The position numbers were made by a program, and so were the translations under genes. Shown one piece after another: positions 44,485 through 53,451 of a stretch of DNA of 64,000 nucleotides. A model generated the notes under the pieces. It was not told the DNA's origin. It saw only the letters and a list, made by a program, of their open reading frames with translations, and ran no database searches. The stretch spans positions 3,844,001-3,908,000 of the forward strand of contig NZ_CP125781.1 of NCBI RefSeq assembly GCF_030053895.1, in the 5' to 3' direction. The stretch comes from Trabulsiella odontotermitis. GTDB lineage: Bacteria; Pseudomonadota; Gammaproteobacteria; Enterobacterales; Enterobacteriaceae. The stretch's first letter is position 1. Every line of letters starts with the position of its first letter.

Positions 44485-44513
44485 CTGCAACCGGTTACTG
44501 TAACCGGTTGCAG
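44485..44513. promoter_or_regulatory. LacI-family-type double operator upstream of the PTS gene
   Basis: Perfect inverted repeat of 13-base arms (CTGCAACCGGTTA / TAACCGGTTGCAG) around CTG. It contains two copies of the AACCGGTT core, a LacI/GalR-type motif (AscG- or GntR-like). It could control the divergent PTS gene and the YbaK-like gene. Confidence 0.6.
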
Positions 44514-44626
44514 TGATTGTGAAGAGGATCGAGAAATCGGCATGTTGTCGAATTATTACGCCGGATATTTACAGCGACTATCCGCTTGTGCCAGATTTGC
44601 GATATCCTTTTTGTGGAGATAAAAAC

Positions 44627-45085
44627 GTGAGTTTGCAGTCCGTAAGGCAATTTTTCGCTGAACACGCCCCCGAAATTGAAATTATAGAGCTCAACCAAAG
44701 TACCGCCACTGTCGCTCTCGCGGCAGCCGCCCATAATGTCGCGCCCGGCCAGATTGCCAAAACGCTTTCCCTGAAAGTAAAAAATCAGGTGATCCTGGTG
44801 GTGGCAAAAGGGGATGCCCGGCTGGATAACAAAAAACTGAAATCCACTTTTGGCGCGAAGGCCCGCATGCTGAGCAGTGACGAAGTCGTCACCAGCACCG
44901 GACATCCGGTAGGCGGTGTCTGCCCTTTTGGGCTGGAAACACCGCTCGCGGTCTATTGTGATGTGTCGCTCAGACAGTACCAGGAAGTGCTGCCCGCAGC
45001 GGGCGGGATCCACAGCGCGGTGCGGATTTCGCCAGAGCGCATGGCGGAACTGACACACGCGACCTGGATTGACGTCTGCCTGTAA
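44627..45085 (+). CDS. YbaK/EbsC-family aminoacyl-tRNA deacylase-like protein
   Basis: 152 residues from GTG at 44627 (MSLQSVRQFFAEHAPEIEI), preceded by TGGAGAT; the frame is open 38 codons upstream, but with no match to the family and across the operator. INS/YbaK domain with KTLSLKV, DARLDNKKLKSTFG and GHPVGGVCPFGL. Such proteins hydrolyse misacylated tRNA or related substrates. Substrate unknown. Confidence 0.85.
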   Translation: MSLQSVRQFFAEHAPEIEIIELNQSTATVALAAAAHNVAPGQIAKTLSLKVKNQVILVVAKGDARLDNKKLKSTFGAKARMLSSDEVVTSTGHPVGGVCPFGLETPLAVYCDVSLRQYQEVLPAAGGIHSAVRISPERMAELTHATWIDVCL

Positions 45086-45097
45086 ACTGACAGACCG

Positions 45098-45781
45098 TTA
45101 AAGTTTAGCCGCCAGACCGGGTTGACCCTTCACCTTACTGGCGGGTAAATGCATGATGATATCGGCCGCGCTCAATAACCCCATATCAGAATTCACCCCC
45201 AGCTTTGCCATCGCATTAAACTTATGCGCGCGTATCGTTTTGATATTACGCGCCAGCTGTGTGGCGATTTCCGGCATCGAATAGCCGTACGTCATGTAGC
45301 GCAGAATGGCGAGCTCCGTCGGGCTCAGACAGCCATTGTGACTCATGACCCATTGGTTAATGTCATCGTCGCTCTCCTGACGCGTGCCATTGAGCAGCGC
45401 CAGCAGCCGTTCGCTTAACGAGGCGACCGACTCTGATTTGCTCAAAATGCCGTGCAACCCTGAGGGAGACAAGTGGCGGATCAATAGCGCCTCATCGGCA
45501 TTGTTGGTCAGCACAATGCGTTTCGTCTCCGGGTGCGACTGTGAGACGGCATTCAGGCACAGCAAGCTTTCCTGACGCAGTTCTCGCCCGCCTGAGAGCG
45601 AGTAAATGACGGCCCAGAAGGGTTGCCGGGCCATTGCCGCGTTGAGCGCCTGAACATGGCGAAAAAGATGGATAATGTAGCGGCCATCGGATGACTGGTG
45701 GAATAAATGGCAAAGACCCGCTTCGGTCAATGTACAGCGTTCTACGATAGCGACATGTCGCTTGTGTGCATCGTTTTCCAT
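45098..45781 (-). CDS. bglJ: BglJ, LuxR-type transcriptional regulator
   Basis: 227 residues. C-terminal LuxR HTH (LSPTELAILRYMTYGYSMPEIATQLARNIKTIRAHKFNAMAKLG). In E. coli it forms a heterodimer with RcsB that activates bgl and other H-NS-repressed genes. It overlaps yjjQ by 40 bases, so the genes are cotranscribed. Confidence 0.93.
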   Translation of the reverse strand: MENDAHKRHVAIVERCTLTEAGLCHLFHQSSDGRYIIHLFRHVQALNAAMARQPFWAVIYSLSGGRELRQESLLCLNAVSQSHPETKRIVLTNNADEALLIRHLSPSGLHGILSKSESVASLSERLLALLNGTRQESDDDINQWVMSHNGCLSPTELAILRYMTYGYSMPEIATQLARNIKTIRAHKFNAMAKLGVNSDMGLLSAADIIMHLPASKVKGQPGLAAKL

Positions 45782-46461
45782 TCTTCCTGTTCTCCATAAA
45801 CAGCGAATAAATTCAGCTCTTTCATTCCTCGTGAGCTGTTAATCCATGCGTACATTTCCGCATTGCTGCGCAAAGCCAGACGGCGCATGGCGCTATTTTT
45901 CTGCGCGCTGATGGTTTTGTTGCTTTTCTTCAACAAAGAGGCGATTTGGTTGATGCACCATCCCTTTGCCAGCAGACGCAACACCTTGCGCTCGGAAATT
46001 GTCAGGACATCCTGCTCGTCATCGTCGTAATCGTCTGTTTCCGCAGGGCAGAGCAGCGTCTGGCTGATCCTTTCCGCCGAGGCCAGCCCGCTACGAAAGA
46101 CTCGCGCCAATTGTTCCACCGGCTCCGCATCGGACAGCAGCGTGCTCTCCGGGCGCAGCAGATATTCCACCGCGAAGGGGTAGCAGGCGCGCGACACCAG
46201 GAAAACCCAGTGAATGTCCCGGTACTGGGAAATCAGCGAATAATATTGCGCACAAAGGCTACGCGCCTGATGGCTTTCCCCTGTCAGCTCAACCACTACC
46301 AGCATGGCGCGCCGCAGTTGCAGCAGCGTCAGCTCTTCATGTGAGCCACAGTACGTCATTTCGTAGTCAGGTAAGCTGTCACGAATAATGCCGTGCAGCC
46401 CCACCTGAACGACCGGTGATTTACTAATGATAATTCCGTAATTGCAGCATCCCGCTCGCAT
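45742..46461 (-). CDS. yjjQ: YjjQ, LuxR-type transcriptional regulator
   Basis: 239 residues. N-terminus MRAGCCNYGIIISKSPVVQ matches YjjQ, and the C-terminal LuxR HTH is ERKVLRLLAKGWCINQIASLLKKSNKTISAQK. E. coli YjjQ represses motility and other genes and is itself silenced by H-NS and induced by LeuO. Here the upstream DNA is strongly AT-rich, which fits H-NS control. Confidence 0.93.
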   Translation of the reverse strand: MRAGCCNYGIIISKSPVVQVGLHGIIRDSLPDYEMTYCGSHEELTLLQLRRAMLVVVELTGESHQARSLCAQYYSLISQYRDIHWVFLVSRACYPFAVEYLLRPESTLLSDAEPVEQLARVFRSGLASAERISQTLLCPAETDDYDDDEQDVLTISERKVLRLLAKGWCINQIASLLKKSNKTISAQKNSAMRRLALRSNAEMYAWINSSRGMKELNLFAVYGEQEEWKTMHTSDMSLS

Positions 46462-46892
46462 AAAATCTCCGCCTCCCGCAAATTATTTGAAACATTAAGG
46501 ACATATAACCAGAAAAGAAGAACAACACATTGCACATCACATGCAATGAATCATTTATTTAGTGAATAAATAAAATAATGGCTGAATCTCTGAGAGAATC
46601 GCCCAGGCACTATCTCACATCAGGGATAAAAAATTAATCGTGTACAGATTAGAAAATATAAAAAGAATAATTAGCAAAATTAAATATCCTCATTTGTCAG
46701 TTAATTCTCAGCCGATATATATTAGTGGAAAGCGTAAGAGATGAGATTAATGCGGATGAGAGGCGTTCCATCTGGCGAAAATCGCATTTTTCGCACATTG
46801 TTTGATCTTAACCCGAAGCTCCTCCGCGGCGCTTCAGGTAAAAGTATTCCATTGCGCGCGACTCCCCTGCGCGCCTGACGGCAGAGTGATTC
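46462..46892. other. AT-rich divergent region between yjjQ and yjjP
   Basis: 431 bases with no supported gene. The part about 46490-46740 is very AT-rich, with repeated AAATAA/ATTTAT runs, typical of H-NS binding and silencing of yjjQ-bglJ. The yjjP leader is near the right end. Confidence 0.65.
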
Positions 46893-47669
46893 ATGGAAGT
46901 TGAGCAAGATGAACAGCGACAGGTCACGCGCTTGTGTATCCAGTGCGGCCTTTTTTTACTGCAGCACGGCGCGGAAAGCGCGCTGGTCGAAGAACTATCC
47001 ACCCGTCTGGGGCTGGCGCTTGGAATGGACAGTGTGGAAAGCGCGATTTCCGCGAATGCCATCGTCCTTGCCACGATCAAAGACGGGCACTGTCTGACCT
47101 CCACCCGCAAAAATACCGATCGTGGCATTAACATGCACATCGTCACCGAGGTGCAGCACATCGTCATCATGGCTGAGCATAACCTGCTGGACTATAAAGA
47201 CGTTGAAAAGCGCTTTGCGAATATTCGACCGCTGCGCTATCCCGGCTGGCTGGTGGTGTTAATGGTAGGTCTCTCCTGCGCCTGTTTCTGTAAACTGAAC
47301 AACGGCGGCTGGGATGGCGCGGTGATTACGTTCTTCGCCAGCACCGTCGCGATGTACGCCCGTAGACTGCTGACCAAACACGCCATCCATCCGCAAATCA
47401 GCTTCTGTATTACTGCTTTTGTCGCCACCACCGTCTCGGGGTTGCTGTTGCGGCTGCCGATTTTTGCGCATACGCCAACCATTGCAATGGCGGCGAGCGT
47501 GTTGCTGCTCGTCCCCGGGTTTCCGCTGATTAACGCGGTGGCCGATATGTTTAAAGGGCATATCAATACCGGTCTGGCGCGCTGGGCGATTGCCAGCCTG
47601 CTGACGCTAGCGACCTGTATTGGCGTGGTGATGTCGATGACGTTATGGGGGCTTCCGGGATGGGCGTAA
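46893..47669 (+). CDS. yjjP: YjjP, ThrE-family exporter subunit
   Basis: 258 residues. A cytoplasmic N-terminal domain (about 1-115, CIQCGLFLLQHGAESALVEEL and NTDRGINMH) is followed by five hydrophobic helices; the DUF1212 half of a split ThrE-type exporter. With YjjB it is reported to export succinate in E. coli. It overlaps yjjB by ten bases. Confidence 0.95.
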   Translation: MEVEQDEQRQVTRLCIQCGLFLLQHGAESALVEELSTRLGLALGMDSVESAISANAIVLATIKDGHCLTSTRKNTDRGINMHIVTEVQHIVIMAEHNLLDYKDVEKRFANIRPLRYPGWLVVLMVGLSCACFCKLNNGGWDGAVITFFASTVAMYARRLLTKHAIHPQISFCITAFVATTVSGLLLRLPIFAHTPTIAMAASVLLLVPGFPLINAVADMFKGHINTGLARWAIASLLTLATCIGVVMSMTLWGLPGWA

Positions 47670-48133
47670 TTGATTTTCTGCTCGCGCTGACACAGGACAT
47701 TGTGCTGTCGGCGATCCCTGCCGTGGGCTTTGCCCTGGTATTCAACGTACCGCAACGCGCACTACCCTGGTGTGCACTGCTGGGGGCGATTGGTCATAGT
47801 TCGCGCATGGTAATGATGACCGCCGGGTTTAACATCGAATGGTCCACGTTTGTTTCCTCGATGCTGGTCGGCAGCATCGGTATTCAGTGGTCCCGCTGGT
47901 ATCTTGCGCACCCCAAAATATTCACCGTCGCCGCCGTGATCCCGATGTTCCCCGGTATTTCGGCGTATACCGCAATGGTGTCGGCGGTGAAAATCAGCCA
48001 CTTTGGCTATTCGCCTGAGTTAATGGAACTTTTAATCAGTAATTTTCTGAAAGCCTCATCCATCGTCGGCGCCCTGTCCATCGGGCTTTCCGTGCCTGGG
48101 TTATGGCTTTATCGGAAACGTCCGCGCGTCTGA
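47660..48133 (+). CDS. yjjB: YjjB, ThrE-family exporter subunit
   Basis: 157 residues from ATG at 47660 (MGVIDFLLALTQDIV), the E. coli length. Hydrophobic DUF3815 partner of YjjP with VFNVPQRALPWCALLGAIGHS and VIPMFPGISAYTAM. The overlap with yjjP (ATGGGCGTAA) indicates coupled translation and a two-protein membrane complex. Confidence 0.94.
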   Translation: MGVIDFLLALTQDIVLSAIPAVGFALVFNVPQRALPWCALLGAIGHSSRMVMMTAGFNIEWSTFVSSMLVGSIGIQWSRWYLAHPKIFTVAAVIPMFPGISAYTAMVSAVKISHFGYSPELMELLISNFLKASSIVGALSIGLSVPGLWLYRKRPRV

Positions 48134-48229
48134 CGGGCGGCAGCATCCCACACAGGGACTATCATTACATGTTAACAATCCATAAAAATGGGATCGATTT
48201 TCTGTTCAACATGCAATGAGGAACCTGTT

Positions 48230-48658
48230 ATGTCATTAGAAAAAGTGGTCTACACCGCCAAAGCTAAAGCCACCGGAGGGCGTGATGGTCGTGCTGTCTC
48301 CTCTGACGGCGTGTTAGACGTGAAGCTGGGTGTGCCGAAAGAAATGGGCGGCGCAGGCGGCGACGTCACCAACCCGGAACAATTGTTTGCCGCGGGTTAT
48401 TCCGCCTGTTTCCTCGGGGCGATGAAATTCGTTGCCGGGCGCGACAAAATCTCTATGCCAAAAGACGCGTTCATTGAAGGCGAAGTGGGTATCGGACCGC
48501 TGCCAACCGGTTTTGGTATTGAAGCCAAACTGAACATTCATCTGCCTGGCATGGACGAAGCCGAGGCGAAGAAACTGGTGGATGCCGCGCATATCGTTTG
48601 CCCGTACTCCAACGCCACCCGCAACAATATTGATGTGACCCTGAATATCATCGCCTGA
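48230..48658 (+). CDS. Ohr/OsmC-family organic hydroperoxide resistance protein
   Basis: 142 residues from ATG at 48230 (MSLEKVVYTAKAKATGG), with GAGGAA as ribosome site. Both Ohr cysteines are present, in YSACFLGAMKF and AHIVCPYSNATR, with the GG-V NPEQLFAAGY loop. The length and motifs point to Ohr rather than OsmC. It should reduce organic peroxides with lipoylated partners. E. coli has no ortholog between yjjB and dnaT. Confidence 0.9.
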   Translation: MSLEKVVYTAKAKATGGRDGRAVSSDGVLDVKLGVPKEMGGAGGDVTNPEQLFAAGYSACFLGAMKFVAGRDKISMPKDAFIEGEVGIGPLPTGFGIEAKLNIHLPGMDEAEAKKLVDAAHIVCPYSNATRNNIDVTLNIIA

Positions 48659-48669
48659 TGTTATTCCCG

Positions 48670-48694
48670 ACACCCTCTCGCACAGAGAGGGTGT
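48670..48694 (+). other. Hairpin after the Ohr-like gene
   Basis: ACACCCTCTC (48670-48679) and GAGAGGGTGT (48685-48694) form a 10-bp stem just after the stop codon. No T-run, so termination is uncertain. Confidence 0.55.
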
Positions 48695-48788
48695 GCCGGT
48701 TCCCCTCCTCTCTGTGCTACTATGTGCCAATATTCGGTTGCGGACTCTCCGCGTCTTCTCCGTTATCTTTCTGTGTTGAGATGGTGAT

Positions 48789-49334
48789 ATGACTTCTCGT
48801 ATTTTGACTTCCGAGGTCATCGGTATTGACGCCTTAGTGGATAATCACGCCACGATACTGGCACAGGCTGAAGGCGGCGCTGTGGCGGTTTTCGCCAATA
48901 ACGCCCCCGCATTTTACGCGCTGACACCTGAGCGTCTGGCGCAATTGCTGGCGCTGGAAGAAAAGCTGTCGCGCCCCGGTAGCGATGTCACGCTCGATGC
49001 GCAACTGTTTGCCGAACCGGCGTCCGGGCCGGTTGCCGTGCCGATGGGCAAATTCGCTATGTATCCCGACTGGCGTCCTGATGAGGATTTTCCGCGTCTT
49101 GCCGCGCTGTGGGGTATTGCGCTGAACGCCCCGGCAACGCCGGAAGAGCTGGCGTCGTTTATCACGTACTGGCAGGCGGAAGGAAAAGTGTTTCACCACG
49201 TACAATGGCAGCAAAAACTGGCCCGCAGCATTCAGACAGGCCGCGCCAGCAGTGGTGGACAACCGCCCCGCGATAACAGCATGATGTCAGAGCCGGATAA
49301 ATCGATTCCGTTTGGATTCAGGGGAGCAAAATGA
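48789..49334 (+). CDS. dnaT: DnaT, primosomal protein I
   Basis: 181 residues (179 in E. coli). N-terminal trimerisation domain, then a linker and the C-terminal DnaT DNA-binding domain (about 85-160, MYPDWRPDEDFPRLAALWGI). It acts in PriA-dependent replication restart. It overlaps dnaC by four bases. Confidence 0.97.
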   Translation: MTSRILTSEVIGIDALVDNHATILAQAEGGAVAVFANNAPAFYALTPERLAQLLALEEKLSRPGSDVTLDAQLFAEPASGPVAVPMGKFAMYPDWRPDEDFPRLAALWGIALNAPATPEELASFITYWQAEGKVFHHVQWQQKLARSIQTGRASSGGQPPRDNSMMSEPDKSIPFGFRGAK

Positions 49335-50068
49335 AAAACCTTGGCGATTTAATGAAACGCCTGCAAAAGGTGATGCCAGCGCATATCGAACCCGCGTTTA
49401 AAACCGGGGAAGAGTTGCTCGCCTGGCAAAAAGCGCAGGGGGAAATTCGCTCGGCAGCCATCGCGCGTGAAAACCGGGCGATGAAAATGCAGCGCACCTT
49501 TAACCGCTCGGGTATTCGCCCGCTGCATCAAAACTGCTCCTTTGATAACTACACCGTGGAATGTCAGGGACAACTGGATGCGCTCAATATGGCGCGCCAG
49601 TACGTCGAAGAATTTAACGACAGCATCTCCAGCTTTATCTTTTCCGGCAAACCCGGCACCGGCAAAAACCATCTTGCGGCCGCCATCTGCAACGAACTGC
49701 TGCTGCGGGGCAAATCGGTGCTGATCATCACCGTGGCCGATATTATGTCCGCCATGAAAGGCACTTTTGGCAATCGCGACGTCAGCGAAGAGCAGTTGCT
49801 GAGCGATCTCAGCAATGTGGATCTGCTGGTGATCGACGAGATAGGCATGCAGAACGAATCCCGTTATGAGCAGGTGATCATCAATCAGATCGTTGATCGT
49901 CGCTCTTCCTCTAAACGCCCTACCGGCATGCTGAGCAACCATAATTCGCAGGAAATGACCCGCCTGTTAGGCGAGCGCGTGATGGACCGCATGCGCCTCG
50001 GCAACAGTCTGTTCGTCACTTTCGACTGGTCGAGCTTCCGCCCGCGCGTCACCGGTAAAGAGTATTAA
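49331..50068 (+). CDS. dnaC: DnaC, DnaB helicase loader
   Basis: 245 residues, the E. coli length. AAA+ ATPase with Walker A FSGKPGTGKNHLAAAI, Walker B LLVIDEIG and an N-terminal DnaB-binding segment. E. coli yjjA follows dnaC; here opgB follows directly after 219 bases. Confidence 0.98.
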   Translation: MKNLGDLMKRLQKVMPAHIEPAFKTGEELLAWQKAQGEIRSAAIARENRAMKMQRTFNRSGIRPLHQNCSFDNYTVECQGQLDALNMARQYVEEFNDSISSFIFSGKPGTGKNHLAAAICNELLLRGKSVLIITVADIMSAMKGTFGNRDVSEEQLLSDLSNVDLLVIDEIGMQNESRYEQVIINQIVDRRSSSKRPTGMLSNHNSQEMTRLLGERVMDRMRLGNSLFVTFDWSSFRPRVTGKEY

Positions 50069-50287
50069 AAACCTCGCGTCTGAGCCTGACCGCGTTCGGA
50101 CGCGCCTTTCCTTTCCCCACCATATCGGGTGTGAGCCCGATCAAAAAAGTCCTTTTCTAAACCAATTCTGAACCACAGCACAATTCGATGACAGTAAAAT
50201 TGCACTAAGGTGACGGTACAATTAAAGTGTGGCTCGGAAAATTGTGCTGATTGGCCAGCGTGCGGCTGGCGCTATTGAGGGTGCGTT

Positions 50288-52576
50288 GTGTCAGAGTTGC
50301 TATCCATCGCTCTTTTTCTTGCCTCCGTGGTCATTTATGCCTGGAAAGCGGGACGTAACCGCTGGTGGTTTGCCGCCACCCTGACCGTGCTCGGCCTGTT
50401 CGTCGTACTCAATATCACGCTATATGCCAGTGATTATTTTACCGGCGACGGCATTAACGACGCCGTGCTTTATACCCTCACCAACAGTCTGACTGGCGCA
50501 GGCATCAGCAAATATATCCTTCCGGGTGCCGGGCTGATTGTGGCGCTGGTGCTGGTTTTCGGCGCACTGGGCTGGATTTTACGCCGCCGACATCTCCCTC
50601 ACCATTTTGGTTACAGCCTGGTGGCGCTGCTGCTGGCGCTGGCTTCCGTTGATGCCAGCCCGGCGTTTCATCAGCTCAGTGAACTGGTGAAATCGCAGTC
50701 CCGCGACGGCGACCCGGATTTTGCTGCGTACTACAAAGAGCCGTCGAAAACGATCCCCAATCCGAAGCTGAACCTGGTGTACATCTACGGGGAAAGCCTT
50801 GAGCGCACCTATTTCGACAACGTCGCGTTCCCGGATCTGGCACCGGAGCTGAATAAGCAAAAAGACGGCAGCATTGATTTTAGCCATACTACCCAGCTAC
50901 CGGGCACCGATTACACCATCGCTGGCATGGTCGCGTCGCAGTGCGGCATTCCGCTGTTTGCGCCATTTGAGGGCAACGCCTCGGCTTCCGTCTCCAGCTT
51001 TTTCCCGCAGAATATCTGCCTTGGCGATATCCTGAAAAATTCCGGTTATGAAAACTATTTTGTGCAGGGCGCTAACCTGCGCTTTGCCGGTAAAGACGTG
51101 TTTCTCAAATCCCACGGTTTTGACAACCTGTACGGCGCGGAAGAGCTGAAAACGGTGGTCGATGACCCGAACTATCGCAACGACTGGGGTTATTACGACG
51201 ACACCGTGCTGGACGAAACCTGGAAGAAATTCGAGGAACTCTCCCGTGCGGGCAAGCGTTTCTCGCTGTTCGCGCTGACGGTTGATACTCACCACCCGGA
51301 CGGTTTTATTTCGCGCACCTGCCAGCGCAAGCGCTATGACATCAATGGCAAAGCCAATCAGTCATTCAGCGCCGTCAGTTGTAGCCAGGAGCACATCGCC
51401 GCGCTGATCAGCAAGATCAAAGCGTCGCCTTACTTCAAAAACACGGTGATTGTGGTTTCATCGGATCATCTGGCGATGAAAAATACCGCCTGGGATCAGC
51501 TCAACAAACAGGATCGCAATAACCTGTTCTTCGTCATTCGCGGCGACCAGCCGCAGCAGGAAGTGGTAGGCATTAAGCGCAGCACGATGGATAACGGCGC
51601 AACGGTGCTGGATATCCTCGGTGGCGATAACTTTATCGGCCTCGGGCGCAGCAGCCTGTCCGGCCAGTCGCTGTCTGAAGTGTTCCTCAACATGAAAGAG
51701 AAAGTGCTGGCGTGGAAGCCGGACATCATTCGCCTGTGGAATTTCCCGAAAGAGATGAAAGACTTCACTGTGGATGCGGACAAAGGCATGATCGCCTTCT
51801 CTGGGACCCATTTCCGCCTGCCACTGCTGCTGCGCGTCTCCGATTCCCGCGTTGAGCCGCTGCCGGAAAGCGAATATTCCGCCCCCCTGCGCTATCAACT
51901 GGCAGATTTCGCTCCGCGCGATAATTTCGTCTGGATCGATCGCTGCTACAAGATGGGCCAGCTGTGGGCACCGGAAATGGCGCTTTCCACTGACTGGTGT
52001 GTCTCACAGGGGCAACTGGGCGGCGAGCAGAAAGTCCAGCACGTCGATAAAGCGCAGTGGAAAGGCAAAACCGCCTTTAAAGATACGGTTATCGACATGA
52101 CGCGCTACAAAGGCAACGTCGATACCCTGAAAATTGTCGATGACAACATTCGCTATAAAGCCGATAGCTTTATCTTCAACGTCGCGGGCGCCCCGGAAGA
52201 GGTTAAGCAATTCAGCGGCATTTCGCGCCCGGAACTGTGGGGCCGCTGGTCTAATGCGCAGCTTGGCGACGATGTGAAAATTGAATACAACGCACCGCTG
52301 CCGGAAAAATTCGACCTGGTGATCACCGCCAAAGCCTTTGGCCCGAACGCCAACAAACCGATTCCGGTGCGCGTCGGTGATAGCGAGCAGTTACTCACAC
52401 TCAGCAACACACTCACTACCACCACATTGCACTTCGAGAACCCGTCGCGCAGCAATCTGCTGCAAATTGTGCCGCCGGATCCGCAAGCCACCAACGAGGG
52501 CAATATCCTCGGCCATTCGCCGCGCAAGCTGGGTATTGGCATGGTGGAAATTAAAGTGGTGAAAACCGAAGGGTAA
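50288..52576 (+). CDS. opgB: OpgB, phosphoglycerol transferase for osmoregulated periplasmic glucans
   Basis: 762 residues, GTG start at 50288 as in E. coli. Four or so N-terminal TM helices (to about 145) precede a large periplasmic sulfatase-fold catalytic domain with YIYGESLERTYFD (nucleophile threonine region), PGTDYTIAGM and VVSSDHLAM. It transfers phosphoglycerol from phosphatidylglycerol to membrane-derived oligosaccharides. Confidence 0.97.
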   Translation: MSELLSIALFLASVVIYAWKAGRNRWWFAATLTVLGLFVVLNITLYASDYFTGDGINDAVLYTLTNSLTGAGISKYILPGAGLIVALVLVFGALGWILRRRHLPHHFGYSLVALLLALASVDASPAFHQLSELVKSQSRDGDPDFAAYYKEPSKTIPNPKLNLVYIYGESLERTYFDNVAFPDLAPELNKQKDGSIDFSHTTQLPGTDYTIAGMVASQCGIPLFAPFEGNASASVSSFFPQNICLGDILKNSGYENYFVQGANLRFAGKDVFLKSHGFDNLYGAEELKTVVDDPNYRNDWGYYDDTVLDETWKKFEELSRAGKRFSLFALTVDTHHPDGFISRTCQRKRYDINGKANQSFSAVSCSQEHIAALISKIKASPYFKNTVIVVSSDHLAMKNTAWDQLNKQDRNNLFFVIRGDQPQQEVVGIKRSTMDNGATVLDILGGDNFIGLGRSSLSGQSLSEVFLNMKEKVLAWKPDIIRLWNFPKEMKDFTVDADKGMIAFSGTHFRLPLLLRVSDSRVEPLPESEYSAPLRYQLADFAPRDNFVWIDRCYKMGQLWAPEMALSTDWCVSQGQLGGEQKVQHVDKAQWKGKTAFKDTVIDMTRYKGNVDTLKIVDDNIRYKADSFIFNVAGAPEEVKQFSGISRPELWGRWSNAQLGDDVKIEYNAPLPEKFDLVITAKAFGPNANKPIPVRVGDSEQLLTLSNTLTTTTLHFENPSRSNLLQIVPPDPQATNEGNILGHSPRKLGIGMVEIKVVKTEG

Positions 52577-52603
52577 TACGAGGGGAGCAATAGCTCCTCT
52601 TTC

Positions 52604-53416
52604 TTATCTCAGCACCGCCCGCATTTCATACTGGCTTACCGGCATCGTCATATACCCTGCTGAGGCAAACAGCGTGGCAAACGACTCGGGCACCGACACC
52701 ACTGTCGCCAGCGCCGGGAATTGTTGATTCAGCGCCCGCAACATCTCGCGCCCCTGCCCGCGCTGGCGCCATTCCGGGGCGACATAAAGCATCCGCAACT
52801 GCGGTTTGTTCGCCAGAAACGACACCACCGCATACGCCTGTTGATGGACAAACGCGCGGCACGGCAGCGTGATAAACGTTGTCGGATCCATCAGCCACGG
52901 CAATCTTTCTGTCGACGCCGACATCAGCGTACGTACCAGCGGCATCACCGCGGTCTCCTGTAATGACCGTGCGGTCACCTGCCCCGGCTGCATGCCCTGA
53001 TAACCAAACACTCCCTGCGTGAGGGTAAAACCGAGCGATTTATATAGCGCCACGCCGGGCTGGTTGTCGCTGATCACCTCCAGCCACATATCCTCCACAC
53101 CCTCATTTCCCAGCGCCGCCATCAATGGCGCCAGCAGTTTTTTGCCGAGCCCCTTGCCGCGATACGCCGGACGAATAGCAAATGCCGCCAGACGGGACGA
53201 CGCCCCGCGCCGGGTGATAATCGCCACGGCAACAGGGTTATCGCCGTCCATCCAGACACAGGAATCCACCAGGCTGAGCCCTTCCGCGCCAAAGCGCTGC
53301 GCAAACACCGGCACCGGCAACGAGACCGGGATACTGTAGCCTTCGAAACAGTCGCCAAGCATGGCGGCAAGCTGTTCGCAGCTATAACGGGTCGCCGGGA
53401 CGACGGTAATTGGCAT
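52604..53416 (-). CDS. Two-domain GNAT acetyltransferase
   Basis: 270 residues from ATG at 53416 (MPITVVPATRYS), with AAGGAG seven bases ahead; an ATG 21 bases upstream is less well placed. Two GNAT domains in tandem: the first has the acetyl-CoA loop RPAYRGKGLGKKLL, the second APEWRQRGQGREMLRAL. Substrate unknown. Divergent from the next GNAT gene, 35 bases away. Confidence 0.8.
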   Translation of the reverse strand: MPITVVPATRYSCEQLAAMLGDCFEGYSIPVSLPVPVFAQRFGAEGLSLVDSCVWMDGDNPVAVAIITRRGASSRLAAFAIRPAYRGKGLGKKLLAPLMAALGNEGVEDMWLEVISDNQPGVALYKSLGFTLTQGVFGYQGMQPGQVTARSLQETAVMPLVRTLMSASTERLPWLMDPTTFITLPCRAFVHQQAYAVVSFLANKPQLRMLYVAPEWRQRGQGREMLRALNQQFPALATVVSVPESFATLFASAGYMTMPVSQYEMRAVLR

Positions 53417-53451
53417 AGAATTCTCCTTATTCAACATGGACAGACTACGCG

